Shown piece after piece: positions 1 through 11,847 of a DNA stretch of 64,000 nt; the first letter of the stretch is position 1, and every line of letters starts with the position of its first letter. The notes below the pieces were generated by a model that saw only the letters and a program-made list of their open reading frames with translations, made no database searches and was not told the DNA's origin. A program made the position numbers and the translations under genes. Origin of the DNA: Lineus longissimus (Eukaryota; Nemertea; Pilidiophora; Heteronemertea; Lineidae); contig NC_088317.1 of the NCBI RefSeq assembly GCF_910592395.1, positions 1,860,001 to 1,924,000 on the forward strand, written 5' to 3'.

Positions 1-1
1 A

Positions 2-1322
2 CATGTTGGGCCAACGGAGGATGACAAGTCAAAGTCCGGCTGCACTGCACTATTGCAGGATTTCAAAGTTGCCTTTAGACAAATGACTGACCTCTCTCTG
101 TTGAAAAACCCACTGTTTGTGATGTTTGCAATTTCAAACTTGTTCACGAGCATCGGTTTCAACGCTCCATATATCTATCTTCCTGACCAAGCCCATTTGT
201 TAGGTATCCCGGAACAGAAGGGAGCCTTCCTTATATCTGTGATAGGGATTGCAAACACTGTTGGACGGATTCTGTTTGGGTTTTTATCTGACCGTATTGG
301 GCATTGGCGACTTCATCTCTACAATACTGCCCTCTTGTTGTGTGGAATCTGCACTGCCTTGAGTCCGCTCTGCCTCAGCTATCCTTGGCTGGCTGCTTAT
401 GCTGCTTCCTATGGACTGTTTGTTGGTAAGTGATTTGTCCAAGGTCATAGGCCATTAGTTATAGAACCCCCAATATCTGTATTATGAGTCTGAAACCAAT
501 ATGAATGTGAATGATATCAACTCTGTGTTAATAAAGACTGCTTGAGACAGTCGATGTAAACAAGTTGCATCCATAAAAAGACTGACTCTTGTAAAACCTA
601 TTAGCAAATATGTTACATCAATCATAACAGTTGCTAAGGTACAGTCACAATCACAATTGACTTCCCTAAACTTGTGGATGTTATGTACAGTGGAGTGTAC
701 TCGCAAAGCATAAGGCATGTCAACTATGACTGTGACTGTAACTGGCAGTTATAGTTCAATAAACAACGACATTTCCTCAAATTTATGTTTTGATAAATTC
801 TCTTTTCAGGAACTTATGTGACCCTGACAGCCATTTTACTTGTTGATCTCCTGGGTCTCGAACATCTTGTCAACTCATTCGGTCTGCTGCTGCTTTTCCA
901 AGGTGCCGCAACTCTTATAGGCCCACCCATGTTGGGTAAGTTTGATGTGTGTCATCTGCCAGCTGTCCACAAATATTTCACGGGTGTATTTGCCTGGGCA
1001 TCCTGCTAACGTATACAAGTTGAATACGAGTTGATACCCAGAATTGTTTTCACCAGAATTGGTGTCCAGCGTGGTGCTAGCTTTATATATTTACAAGGGA
1101 GATTGCAAAGTTATTTTAGTTGCAAATAAGATGCTAACTCTCATTGTCTTCATTACAGGTTGGGTTTTCGACGGTACTGGGAGTTACGAAATATCATTCA
1201 TCATTGCCGGTGTCATGATAGCCGTCAGTGGTGCTATGCTGTACACCGTTCCGTGCGTCCAAAAGCTCATGGACAGGAGGAAGGCCAAAAAACTCCAGAT
1301 AAAAAACTCTGTGCAAATTTGA
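2..1322 (+). CDS. SLC16 (monocarboxylate transporter)-like protein, C-terminal half, partial
   Basis: Three coding exons are visible: 2-425 (open from the window edge), 810-935 and 1159-1322. All junctions are phase 1 with GTAAGT or AG sites, and the stop is TGA at 1320-1322. The product is a multi-pass membrane protein. A charged loop is followed by about six hydrophobic segments, with the motif [13 protein letters not shown] in the loop between two of them, and a basic cytosolic tail ([10 protein letters not shown]). The major-facilitator fold, the charged central loop before the seventh helix and the GxxxDRxG-type loop are typical of SLC16 (MCT) transporters, which move monocarboxylates or related small solutes across the plasma membrane. 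Paralogue and substrate cannot be fixed because the N-terminal six helices and the SLC16 signature lie outside the window. No frameshift is seen. Confidence 0.85.
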
Positions 1323-2497
1323 TTTGATGTAGCTGTGAAATTCTGTCCGAATTGAATGAGGTGAAACCGAGATCGAAAGAGTGAATACTATGGCGTTATC
1401 TCTACATCAGAGTCAGTAAGCAACGGGCCGAGTGGTGAAGGAGTTGGAATACCAAGCTTGATTGTTTTGCGTGTCAACTGCACTGTGCAGGCAAAAGTAA
1501 TTGAGGGCATTTGTTCAGAATGAGGTGGTTTGTTGTTACAAACAACCCAGTTAATCAGCACTCCCCGCTAGGTGTTAGGTGACATGACGTGTCCTGCTGC
1601 CATCTCATATCCACAAACTTGACCAACAGTTGTTTTTCATTGCGGAATTAAAGCGCCAGATTTTGACTGCTAGTCATGGTTTTGCATGATTTAGTAATTT
1701 CACGTGCCAGACTCAAGTTGCGGGATCAGCATTTCCACATAGAGAGGAGGTATTGATTTGTGGAAGAGTGTTTGGAGAATGGGTAGAAAGGTTCAGGTAC
1801 TATGTTATACTACTTAAAAGTCATAAGTTTGTTTGTTATGTATACTTATTATTTGAAAATTGTGCATTGTGTATAGTCAATAGTGAAGTTCCTAAAGTGC
1901 ATGGGACCCATATAATGAATGGCAGTTTAATAATGCAATTGCTAGTCGAATGGAAAAAGTCAATTTTGTTTTTACGATAAAAAAAAATATATATTGATAA
2001 GGCAGGGTAATTTTGACATTACTTTTCAAGTATGGTACTTTCTCCCTTGGTGAGTGGAATGGAATCGTCCATTTGTGAGAATTTTGTTAGTAATGGATCG
2101 CGCCATTATATGATTCAGGGGTAGATGCCACAGGTATTTGCTTATAAATTTAGATTATACCCTAGAGTAGTCAATTTTAGTCATAAAACACTCGAAGTCA
2201 ATTTGAGATAGCGTTTTTTCTTACAATCTTAATAATTGTGCAATATTACCAAATAATGCACCTTCAAATACTCCCGAGTCAAGTTTGTTTTTGGTGCACC
2301 CTGTAATCTTTCTAAGGATGAAAAAGCACACCAATTAGTCAGATGTAGTCATTTTTCAAACAATCTTGATTCATAAGGAAAAGTCACAGAAACTTTTTTT
2401 GTAATTCCTCACAAAAATCAAGGGCCATTGTTAGGTGTCAGTGATTTTACTGCCCAGGTTCAGATCAGGATAGTGTTCATCTTATTTTGGGAACGAG

Positions 2498-2617
2498 TTT
2501 ACAATCCCCGATCACACCCCAAAAAAAGGTCATCGGTTGACTAACGAAGCACCACTGTTCAATGGATTTATAGTTGAATGCGATCAAACTACGTCATTTC
2601 CGATCGGGGATTGTAAA
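2498..2617. mobile_element. small foldback/MITE-like element, about 120 bp
   Basis: The ends are a 16-bp perfect inverted pair: TTTACAATCCCCGATC at 2498-2513 and its complement at 2602-2617. There is no coding capacity. A clear target-site duplication was not found, so the superfamily is unassigned. Confidence 0.5.
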
Positions 2618-3009
2618 TTTTAGCCTTATTTTGTGATGAGACTTGTGCATTGAGGGCACTGCAGGGACCAATAACACTTAGAATAAACCAGGTTATTTGC
2701 AGCTTGGTTTCTCTTGAAGCTTCAATGCGTTGGATCCTAAACAAAGATATGCTTCACAAATGTAAGGAAAGTGTTGAGTGAGAAACCTTTAGTAGACATT
2801 TTCAGTTGATGTGCTGGTTTTTGGCAAGCATTTAGTAATAATTGGACGCATAGTTTCAATGTTTTTCATATTGAAGTCTGTTTATATTGATTATAGAATT
2901 TTATGTAGAATTTATTTTACTCAATGTTCTAAATATAGTATGCATTTTAGTTCCATAGCTTCTGTCTCGAGTGATTCATGTTGTTTCTGGCCAGGGTTAT
3001 TCTTTAGAA

Positions 3010-3165
3010 AGCAATGGTAAAGTTGGTATTTTCTGTGGAAAATTGCGGGTAAAGTTTGTCTTGTCTGAGGAAAATTGCGGGTAAGGTTGGTCATTTCTGT
3101 GGAAAGGTGTTGGTCCTTTCAACAGAAATGACGAAATTACTAACTTTATCATTTCTATAGAAAGA
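3010..3165. repeat. imperfect ~40-bp tandem repeat with an inverted copy
   Basis: The phrases GGTAAAGTTGGT, TTTCTGTGGAAA and AATTGCGGGTAA recur two or three times between 3016 and 3110. An inverted version (AACAGAAATGACG, then TTACTAACTTTATC) follows to about 3150. It looks like degenerate tandem sequence in the SLC16 3' region. Confidence 0.45.
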
Positions 3166-4024
3166 AAGGAATATCTTACAAAAAGGTCTAGAATAATGCA
3201 CATTTATTATAGCTTGCAAAAATATTCTAACTTTGTATATACTCCAGACGAATAGGTTTGCCCCTGGCTGGCACCAAAGATCTATGATTTTATGACTAGT
3301 CAGTTACCTTTCGTAAGACTAGTGCATTCTCGTTTTATCAATATGTTGCTTGTGATTACTGTAATGATTCTGTAAAATTGATGTATTGTCTTGAATTGAT
3401 GAATTTCTGTGAAATTCAGATTATATGATATGAGCAAGTAAATATGATTGTATGTAACACTTTTGTATAACCTCATCATTGAAAACATGGCACCCATGCT
3501 TGTCTTGCTATGTTGCCGATACCAGTAGTTTATTTCATGTCAAGTCTACAAGACTTTGCTTCAATCGGTGTACGTACGCTCTCCTGTGTAAATGAACAGA
3601 GATTTTTACAAACTTGTCTTGAAATGGACTTTCAATTACTCATAAACTAATAGTATACTCTATATTGTAGTCATTCTCTGTACTTGATTTCGGATCTTAT
3701 TAGCTTTGCTGGTTGAGACTTCCAATGCTGATGAAATCAAGGTCAGCCAATAAAACTTGTCTTATTAAACCAAACTTTCTGACTTTACTTTGTTTAGTCT
3801 TCATTGTTCATCAGATCCAAGTCAAATTGAATATAGAAAGGACTACCACTGAGTCATGAAGTGATTGTTGAATATTCAACACGAGGAATCCCGTGTCACC
3901 TGGCCTCTTATAGTGACACATTGTTTTCACTGCGGGTGATGTCTTACCTCGTAAGTGGCTGAAATAGTACAAAAGGCTGCAAGGACAACCCATGGTTGGC
4001 TAGAGCCCCAAAGAGCCAGTTCAC

Positions 4025-4230
4025 AGAGATTGTTCCAGAAGGTACCATCCGTTTCCATGAGCATGCTACATGGTGGTGGAGGTTTGAGACCTCAGGAACT
4101 CGGATTACTGAAAGTAGAGAGATTGTTCCGGAAGGTACCATCTGTTACCATGAGCATGCTGTATGGTTCCACCAGTTGCAAAGAGGGGATGGCTTTAGAA
4201 CTCGGTAACTTAAAGTACTTGAAGTAGAGA
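4025..4230. repeat. two-copy tandem repeat, ~93-bp spacing
   Basis: AGAGATTGTTCC(A/G)GAAGGTACCATC begins at 4025 and again at 4118. Each copy is followed by CATGAGCATGCT and later by a related AACTCGG...AAGTAGAGA phrase. Small frames on both strands here are by-products of the repeat. No gene is assigned. Confidence 0.6.
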
Positions 4231-4372
4231 ACCCAATAAGGGCAACTATCACTGTCGTGGTGTAGTAAGGGAGGGGCATCTACATTGTCCACTAGACTTT
4301 CAAAAGACGAGAGTTTGCAGCATAATGTAAAGAAAGAACAAGAAGCAAGGAAAATTTCAGTTCGAAACTACC

Positions 4373-4378
4373 TTTATT
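4373..4378 (-). terminator. candidate poly(A) signal for COPS9
   Basis: TTTATT on the plus strand reads AATAAA on minus, about 660 bp downstream of the COPS9 stop. It is the first canonical signal I found there, so the 3' UTR would be long relative to the coding sequence. Confidence 0.45.
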
Positions 4379-5037
4379 TCATATCATACGACAAATATTA
4401 AAAAGAATTTACACCATGTGAAAGTGATCCCATTTCAGTTTGACCACCATACAGCTGGTAAAAGCAAATATTCTAGTTCAGAAACATAAGAAATTCAGCT
4501 CTTAAAAACACATCTGCTCTTGCATTAGTACATGCACTTGCAATGACATGGTCACCAGTAAAATGTGCCGAGTAATTTGATAACGACAGCCTGCGTCCCA
4601 CTAACAATGGACCACAGAAGTAACACATAAATGCAATTTTGAATGAAAGATTCTAAAATACCTTGGTCGTATTGTAGCAATTACTATAGTGTATAACGCA
4701 CTGTACCTTGTTTTATGGCAGCGGTTATGGTTTAAAGTAATTGAACCCGTTGTGAGGGGTATAATGTTGCGTTACCAAGTCTCCAGGGTGGAGCTAAAAT
4801 GTTCTTTTTGCTATTATGAAATATCCTTCACTTCAGAAATATGAAGCACAACACTGAACAGAAAATATTACATGAACCCATATGGATGTGTGAATGTTCC
4901 AGAGTTGTAATTCCAGCAGTTAAATACAGGTGGCAGTTCTGTCAAAATGTTCAGTGCCAACAGCCACTGATGCTAGTTCTGTTTCCACAGCAATGAGCAA
5001 TGGAAGCCGATGCCTAACAATCTTATCACAGGTCAGG

Positions 5038-5804
5038 TCACGACAGGTCATCATCGTCAAAAAGATCTTCGAAATCTGGAAAGAACAAGCATTTCTCTAA
5101 TTTCTAAGGTTGAACAAAAGAACAAAACCAAGACTGAATAAAGACAAGAGACTCCTTATTTTTGAGAGAACAGACACATGTAGGGCTAGGTCCAGTGATT
5201 TAAAACAGCAGCCTGACCTCCCCCGTCAGATAAATACATTTGATTAGCAAGGTCAGGGTCTAACACAATAGAATATGAATTGGCAAGGTGTTTCCTTGAT
5301 GCACCTTGACCTTCACCTTGCTCATGCCTTTGTGCAAAACCAATGGCTTGCTGCTTACCATTAAAGAAATCTGAATGAACTGATTTCTCATTTGCTGCCA
5401 GATCCATCAGGATTGCACTTGATCCACCTGCCTGAAAGACAAAATACATTCATCATTTCAATTTCATCTCATTTTCTGGAAAAATCAAAATGGCACAGGA
5501 AATATTGTTAGCACTCGCTTTAGATTGCTGATTCTTGAAACTGCTCAATTGCAGAGCTAGACGGCATAATTCTAATATTTTATGCAATTATTAGCCATCC
5601 CCCTGCCCTATCAGTATCAGATTTAGCAGCCTAAGTTTTTTGACACACGCTGTACGAATAGCCGTACAACATGGTGAATAGAAACATTAGAAAACCTTCG
5701 CTTTGTTTGTATTTTACCTCCTCTATATCCATATAAGGACCAGCTCCTTCAGGGAACATTTCGTCAATCACCCTTTCTCGCTCAACAACTCCAGTAGGTT
5801 TCAT
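5038..5804 (-). CDS. COPS9: COP9 signalosome complex subunit 9
   Basis: Three exons on the minus strand: 5718-5804 (ATG at 5802-5804), 5359-5431 and 5038-5075. Junctions are GTAAAA/CAG (phase 0) and GTAAGC/CAG (phase 1), and the sum is 198 nt, giving 65 aa. The protein has the hallmarks of the tiny acidic subunit CSN9/CSNAP (MYEOV2): [11 protein letters not shown] near residue 14, EAGGS at the first junction, LMDLAANEK, and the acidic aromatic tail [11 protein letters not shown]. In other animals this tail docks CSN9 onto the signalosome, which removes NEDD8 from cullin-RING ligases. The start has about eight extra residues (GVVERERV) compared with human CSN9 (57 aa), which goes almost directly from MKP to DEMF. 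The gene is divergent from LAMP, with 508 bp between start codons. Confidence 0.95.
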
Positions 5805-6312
5805 TTTGATTGATTACAATACTGATTTAGAGGTGGAATTTGGGGAGAAAATCTGAAAAGTTGATAGTTCTGATTTTGTTCAGGTCAAGGCCACTTTTAA
5901 ACCTTGGGCAGTGTAACTAAAATTTTAGAGATACAAAATCTGCACACATAAATATACTAAGTGTTTGACGTATCTCCTGAAATCGAGGTAAGAATCGCGA
6001 TCACATGATTTTTGGGTCACATGATTGCCATATGACTTGCTAAGTGATTGCTGTTCCACCATCTGAGCGTTTCACATTTTAACTAGTATCAGCCTCATAG
6101 TTGAGTGTATTTGCTTTATTCATAGTAAAATAGTAAGATAATTCATTTGCCTGGAAATAAAGTGCAGCCATTTGCTCGAAATTTTAAAGGTAGTTAGAGC
6201 TATCCACATTTAGTTGACCTATAAGTTGGAGGGTAAATTCTTCTTGGAACAGCCAAAAAGTCTCCATTGCCCGATTTGCTGGAAAGGGAAGTGTAGAGAA
6301 ATCGAAACCGCC
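5805..6312. promoter_or_regulatory. divergent COPS9/LAMP promoter region with two TCACATGA E-boxes
   Basis: The 508-bp gap between the two start codons has no TATA box that I could place. Two identical TCACATGA octamers sit at 6001-6008 and 6017-6024, 16 bp apart, about 290 bp upstream of the LAMP start. This octamer is the M-box form of the MITF/TFE-family site, related to the CLEAR element found upstream of lysosomal genes. The motifs are seen directly; regulation by a TFEB/MITF homologue is inference. Confidence 0.5.
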
Positions 6313-9300
6313 ATGAAAATCATAATTTTCGCCGTTATTTCCTGCCTTTTGGCATCAGGTATGTATACAACATTATCTACTCTGTATTGTAAATGCTGCC
6401 AAATTCTTGAGAGTATACCGATGTACGAAATTGATTGCAAGGAAAAAAAGATTTTTCAGTTCACACCCCCAGACTCAGACTGGTCCACGTACCAACTGCA
6501 GTGTGCATGTACTACTACATTACATCAGCAGTGTATACTGCAGTAAGTGTATACTGCTGCATATATACTGGATGGTGTAGTCAGAGCTGCTGGTGTATGG
6601 AGTGGATTGCACTCAGTCACCCACAACCTGAAATCAGGCCCTGCCGCCCAGGTACGAAGACACCTGCCGAAATAAATGCCACGATATGATCATAATGGGG
6701 CTGTCACAATGTTTGACAAGTCCCCTGGGCCTGGGAATGGCATGATCACTTGAAGTTGACGTCTGTATTCGTCTTCTTTGAAATTAATTCCTCGTCTTTC
6801 TTGCAGCCGTTTTCAGTGCAGACAATACCACGACCACTGTGACTACAGCCAGTACGACAAACAAAAGCACAGTCTCAACGACCGCCACAACTGCTAAATC
6901 AACAGGGACTAGTACTGCCAAGACGACTGCTACCACAGCAAAATCGACTGCTACCACCACAGCAAAAACAACTGCTACCACCACAGCAAAAACAACTGCT
7001 ACCACCACAGCAAAAACCACCACAGTGCCAACTACAACTGTTGCACCACCACCAACAGATATATTCGAATTGAAAGAAAATAAGACTGTTTGTTTCTTGG
7101 CTAAAATTGCTGCAGATTTCACCGTCACATACAATAAGACAGATAATACTACTGTAAGTCAAAATTATGTTTCTTCGCAGTCAATTTGATGCATCCTTGG
7201 TGGTCAAGTTTTGCCTTTTAAAAAGACAAAATGCAGAAGAAAAACTGTTGGGCACTCAATTTGTTCTCTTACTCTCGGGCATTTTAATCAAAGATGGCGT
7301 CTTGGCATATTATGAATTTGGCTTGGTAACAATCTTTTATTCAATCATTGTTGTGTTTTTTGCTTCAGGGAACAGCTGTGATTGCCATTCCAAAAACTGG
7401 CGTGACTTACAAGGGAAAATCGGCATGCGCTTCAGATATGATACCTGACCCCTATCTGACCCTGGAATTTGAAGGATACATGGCCCAGTTCAACTTCACA
7501 CAGAAGGGAGGCGTGGTATACCTCCAGTCAGTATCTTTCCACTATACTGAAGATCCAGCCAACTTCCCCAATGCTACGGACTCAAAAAGTAAGGTTTTAC
7601 TTGATATCAATGGTTCAAACGTTTGATTCAGGGATTAGTTGCTTAGTCGATAGCAGTAACATTGGTGTGAAGTCCCAATTGTATGTTGATGGAATTTGCT
7701 TTAAGGAGATAACCCTCAGTTGAGCTAGAGCAACCTGGGCCCAGACGTGTGGCCTTCTCACTTTCACAGTTGTATCGCTGTCTCAATTGTTTCATCTGCT
7801 CATTGTATTATAATCTTAAACTTTCAACTTTCAGCTCCACATAGCACCTCCAACGACAATGTTGACCTCAAAATGTCCTCAAATACGACCTTCTTCCAGT
7901 GCAACTCTCCCATTGCCCAAACAATCGACAAGGCAGTGACCCTGACCTTTGACGTGTTGAAGGTCCAGGTGTACGACGTAAAAGGCAATTTTTCAGGAGA
8001 GGGTAAGTATAAGTATAAGTGTCAATCTCCCTTAACGGACACCTCTCTGATGAGGACAGTCTTTCTGTTAAGGACACTAGTTTTGGTCCATGATTGGTTG
8101 TTGCCATTCAAATTGACCTTTCTTATCAGGACACCTCCTAATTAAGGACAGTGCTAGTCATTGATTGAGAGGTTCTACAATATCATAATATATACACTGT
8201 CACTGACAAAACCATTTCTGTGCCATTTTTTTCTTGATTTTGGTATGGTAGTGACTGAGTAGTTGATCATTGCACATGTTGCAGTTGCTGGTAGGCTGAT
8301 GTATTTGATTGCATGATTTCACATGTGTCATTCATACATTTGTCATATGTAGTCATGTGGTCATGGGGTACTTGCACTTATGTGGATGGAAGTTATCCAT
8401 TCAATGAGTTAATTGTAGGTGTACTCTTGTACCCATGGTAGGTGAAGAGCACATTGCAGTTAAATTCCATATAAATATGGTCGCACATCTGGTCTATAGG
8501 CCTGATGAGAGTCCGAATTTGGTAAATCTGTACATGTAGATATTGAAATTGTACCATGTAAGTGCTATACTACCCATTAGGCCTACTTGTGGACCCATTT
8601 TCTCTTAATCTGACTGTGATTAGGATGTTATCATGTGACATAAATATTATATAGTCTCATAGTTCAAAACACAATGAATTGGTGTATGTGTACGAAATCA
8701 ATTGCTGACTCGTGTGTCGAGTGGTTGGATGAGGTCAAAAGCCAACATGCCTGTGTTGTTCCCTGGTTGTCTAATGGCTGGGGGTTAAGGATATCAAGTT
8801 CAATTCATCAGGGGTTTTTTTCAGTAAATGTACTTAAAACGACTATATCTAATTTTGAATTGGGTTTCTTGATGTGTCTTGTCACTGTCTCAAAGTCAAA
8901 TATTTCTCCCAACGATAAATATTGGGTGATATGAATAAAGAGTACAAAGTCTTTGTTTTTTACAAAATTGAAGTAAAAGCATTTGCTAGCCTTTATTCAT
9001 ATCACCCATCGACTTGTCCGGTTATTTTGCAACACCCTGTAGCCTGAGTCACAACAATCTTTTCAGGTGAAATCTGCGCTGGTGACAAAAAGTCCACCTC
9101 CACCCCAATGACCAGCACAGTCACACCAACACCAACACCAACTCTTCCAGCCACCCCAAATTCTGGCAATTGGTCAGTCCAGGGCAGCGATGGAAAGACA
9201 TGTATGGTGGCTGTCATGGGTGCAAGATTTGAAATCCCCTACACGAAAAAGGATAATGCGGTATGTGTTAGAAAACAAGAGCTTATGTTTGTGTACTGCA

Positions 9301-11847
9301 AACGTGGGAAGTTTGCCATTTAACAAACATCACAGTAACACTGTAATGAATTCCTCATCATTAGTGCCATTGTTATCAGTTACTAATAGAACATTAATTC
9401 GCTAAGCTTTCAGTTCTCAAATGCATTATTTCAGACTGCAACAGCCAAATTTGATGTGCCAGCCGATGCGACAACGGAGGGCAGTACGTGTGGGAACGCC
9501 ACCAACTCCGATACACTCCAGTTAGACTTCTTCAAGAACTTTGTACTTAAAATGATTTTCACAACAGTAAAGGCGAGCGCTATGCTCACCGCTGATGACG
9601 AGTATCATCTCCAGAACATCTCGCTGACGTATCACTTGAATGAGCAACAGTTTCCCGGGCATGGTGGAAGTATGTATACAATCCACATTAGAAGATTCAA
9701 CACTCGTTTTTATTGAGCTTGTGCAGTTACACAAGACAATTTCGGCAGGCTGCCATGCTGGTGTCGACAAATAAATACTGACCGGGTGTGTGCCACTGAA
9801 ATATTGGCCCCAGTGAATTAACAACATTTTTGATTCCTGACAAGTTTTCCTGTCTTGTTCCAGTACGTTGTTGCAGTGAGTTTTCACGTCGGGTTATACC
9901 AAGTGCCTAAGGTTTCGTGGCGACTGGGGTTCAAACCAGGGACCTCTTGACCTCAAGCGAAGAGTCCAAACACTAGACCACCGTGGCTCCTTTATTTTAC
10001 GTTCAAATCATCTTTCAGATCCTGCCGAGGCCTTGATGATCACCAACAACGAAGCACATTTCAAAGTCTCAGTTGGCAAGTCGTACAAGTGTAAAACTAA
10101 GGTTGAAATCGACATGGGCGGAGATGCCAGGCTTGATACATACAACCTGCAGGTTGAGGCATTCAAGACATCGAACGGAACAGACTTTGATGAATGTAAG
10201 TGTACGATTGTCATTCCTTTTGGTAGAGTCAGTTGAATCAGGACCTTTTTTGGCTCAGAATTGAATTGCTGAGGTCATCATCATAGCCTGAAGGTACTTA
10301 CGAATCTGGGCCAACTTTTGACAGCATTTCTGAACTGAATTGACCGAGTGTCAGTACTTTCAAATTCCACTGGCAAAGTTTTTTTCATGAGTGAAAAGTG
10401 CATTTGATGCCAAGCTGCATGTGTTTTCAAACAGAATTGTCCGAAGACGCCATTGTTTGGTTGGTTCAATGGTTGTACATGTCATTGTCACTGGAGACAC
10501 AGGGTTGCTTGTGCCGTGTCTCCATGTCTTCTGAACGGAATGAGTGGAGGGCTACATTGGAAAGTTGTGTTTCATCATCTCCTGCTTTATTGACATAAGG
10601 ACTCGAGATTTTGGCGACTATCCTTCATAACCATCACATAAAACTGGTTGCATCTGCTATAGAGCTTGGGCATAGGACTCGGTGTTCTAGGTGTAGACCT
10701 CATCTAAACATTGGGACCAATTGTTAGAATTATTAAATTTTTCCCTTCATGTGTATCTGGTTATAGAAAGCACTGCACTATTTTAACATATTCTGTTGGC
10801 TTAAGACGTCATTGGTTCGACTTTGTTTTAGACACTCTACGATGATCGCTTAGAAATGTCCAGTGCATGGTTAGAATATCGAGTCTAATAGGACGTTCTT
10901 TTCGATTAGTCTAGTTAAGATTTGCAAAGTTTACTAATTTTATCGTCTGCATGGAATTCGTAAGGATAATTTCAAAACATTAAGTTTGGTTTCTGCAGAG
11001 CTGTGGGTGTTAAGTCAACAGCCAGTTGGGCGGGTGTAGGTTTTCTGTTCAGTGTGGATTCATAGGTGCTGGTGTGCAAGTCAGGATGATTCCAAAACGG
11101 AAAAGGAAGTTTCATGTACATGTACTATCAATCATTTGTTTTGTTGTGTCGGCTTTAAAGCCAGTCAAGCCCTTTTCTTCTACAGCTGACTACTGGGAAA
11201 ACAGGCATATCATAGTATACAGCACCATTAGCTGTTGGAAACCAAGGTTACACTTCTGGCAAAGAAAGACCTCTTCCGGCAACCTTTGTTGCCATTGGCT
11301 AACAGGCCTAAATAGCTTTTGGAAGTCCTTTATTTAAAGTCATATTTTTGAATCCCCGTATTAAACTTCCTGATTTCTTGACATGATGATCTTCCAATGT
11401 ACATTGGCAATCTAGTTGGTCTGTGTATAGCATAGGCCTACTTCCTGTTCTAAGTAGGCCAATGTCAAACGTCACATGATTTTATGTCACAAGGCAAAGG
11501 CATGTGAGCTAATTTGGGCCGTGTGACATGTCTGATGTGTACAGAAGTACAGGTATATTACCCAAAAGATGTTGCCACTTTCGTGGCCAGGCCAACACCC
11601 CCCTATTCAGACCCCCCCTGAAGATGGCGTTTGTGTCATTTTAACATTGAAGCCTTCAGAGCAGGTCTGACAGCAGAATGACCCACCTTTAATCTTATTC
11701 ATTACAGCTTCTGAGTGTGCCGCCGACGGAACAAGTGGCATTGTGCCGATCGCCGTAGGAGCTGCGCTAGCCGCTCTTGTTGTAATCGTTCTTATCGCTT
11801 ATATCATCGGACGGCGAAAGCGTTACCAGGGCTATGAAGCATTATAA
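6313..11847 (+). CDS. LAMP: LAMP-family lysosome-associated membrane glycoprotein, isoform with proximal last exon
   Basis: Eight exons: 6313-6358, 6807-7153, 7369-7588, 7835-8002, 9067-9260, 9435-9669, 10019-10195 and 11708-11847. Phases agree throughout and the sum is 1527 nt, giving 508 aa. Residues 1-20 are a signal peptide. Residues 22 to about 92 are Thr/Ser/Ala-rich and likely heavily O-glycosylated. Luminal domain 1 has four cysteines in the contexts KTVCFLA, KSACASD, FFQCNSP and GEICAGD. A Thr/Pro hinge follows (about 268-290), then domain 2 with GKTCMVA, GSTCGNA, SYKCKTK and, in the last exon, SECAAD. Many NxT/S sites are present. The single membrane span is about 474-497, and the 11-residue tail ends GYEAL, the GYxxΦ lysosomal targeting signal that binds AP adaptors. 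Two domains plus a hinge match LAMP1/LAMP2 rather than the single-domain CD68 or LAMP3. The assignment to LAMP1 or LAMP2 individually is not made. Confidence 0.95.
6949..7020 (+). repeat. coding 24-bp minisatellite in LAMP exon 2
   Basis: Three near-identical 24-bp units (ACTGCTACCACCACAGCAAA plus AACA or a close variant) are in frame and encode TATTTAKT repeats of the mucin-like stretch. A multiple of three keeps the frame, so copy number can vary without breaking the protein. Confidence 0.75.
8923..9008. repeat. perfect 18-bp inverted repeat in LAMP intron 4
   Basis: TGGGTGATATGAATAAAG (8923-8940) pairs perfectly with its complement at 8991-9008, with a 50-nt loop. It ends 58 bp before the exon at 9067. 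It may be a small foldback element or an RNA hairpin near the acceptor. Confidence 0.6.
9913..9990 (-). repeat. tRNA-like (SINE-head) sequence in LAMP intron
   Basis: On the minus strand a box-A-like TGGTCTAGTGTTTGG and a box-B-like GGTTTGAACCCC are spaced as in a tRNA, with an anticodon-like hairpin between them. The acceptor arms do not pair, so this is a tRNA-derived repeat or pseudogene and not a working tRNA. Confidence 0.5.
10196..11707 (+). other. LAMP intron before the proximal last exon
   Basis: This is an intron of about 1.5 kb. I found no exon with a LAMP-like reading frame in it. A single TCACATGA octamer occurs at 11472-11479. Confidence 0.6.

Larger units (their letters stand above)
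1323..3760 (+). other. probable 3' UTR and downstream region of the SLC16 gene
   Basis: No open frame with codon-like structure is seen on either strand. A poly(A) signal AATAAA lies at 3749-3754, so the SLC16 transcript may run about 2.4 kb past its stop. The stretch includes a foldback element (2498-2617) and a short imperfect tandem repeat near 3010-3165. The extent of the UTR is inferred. Confidence 0.4.

Noticed and set aside
6784-7134. A valine/alanine-rich frame on minus opposite LAMP exon 2
   Set aside because: It is the antisense of the Thr-rich coding minisatellite and has no independent support.
9913-9990. A tRNA gene in the LAMP intron
   Set aside because: Boxes A and B are present but acceptor arms do not pair and the anticodon stem has mismatches; recorded as a tRNA-derived repeat.
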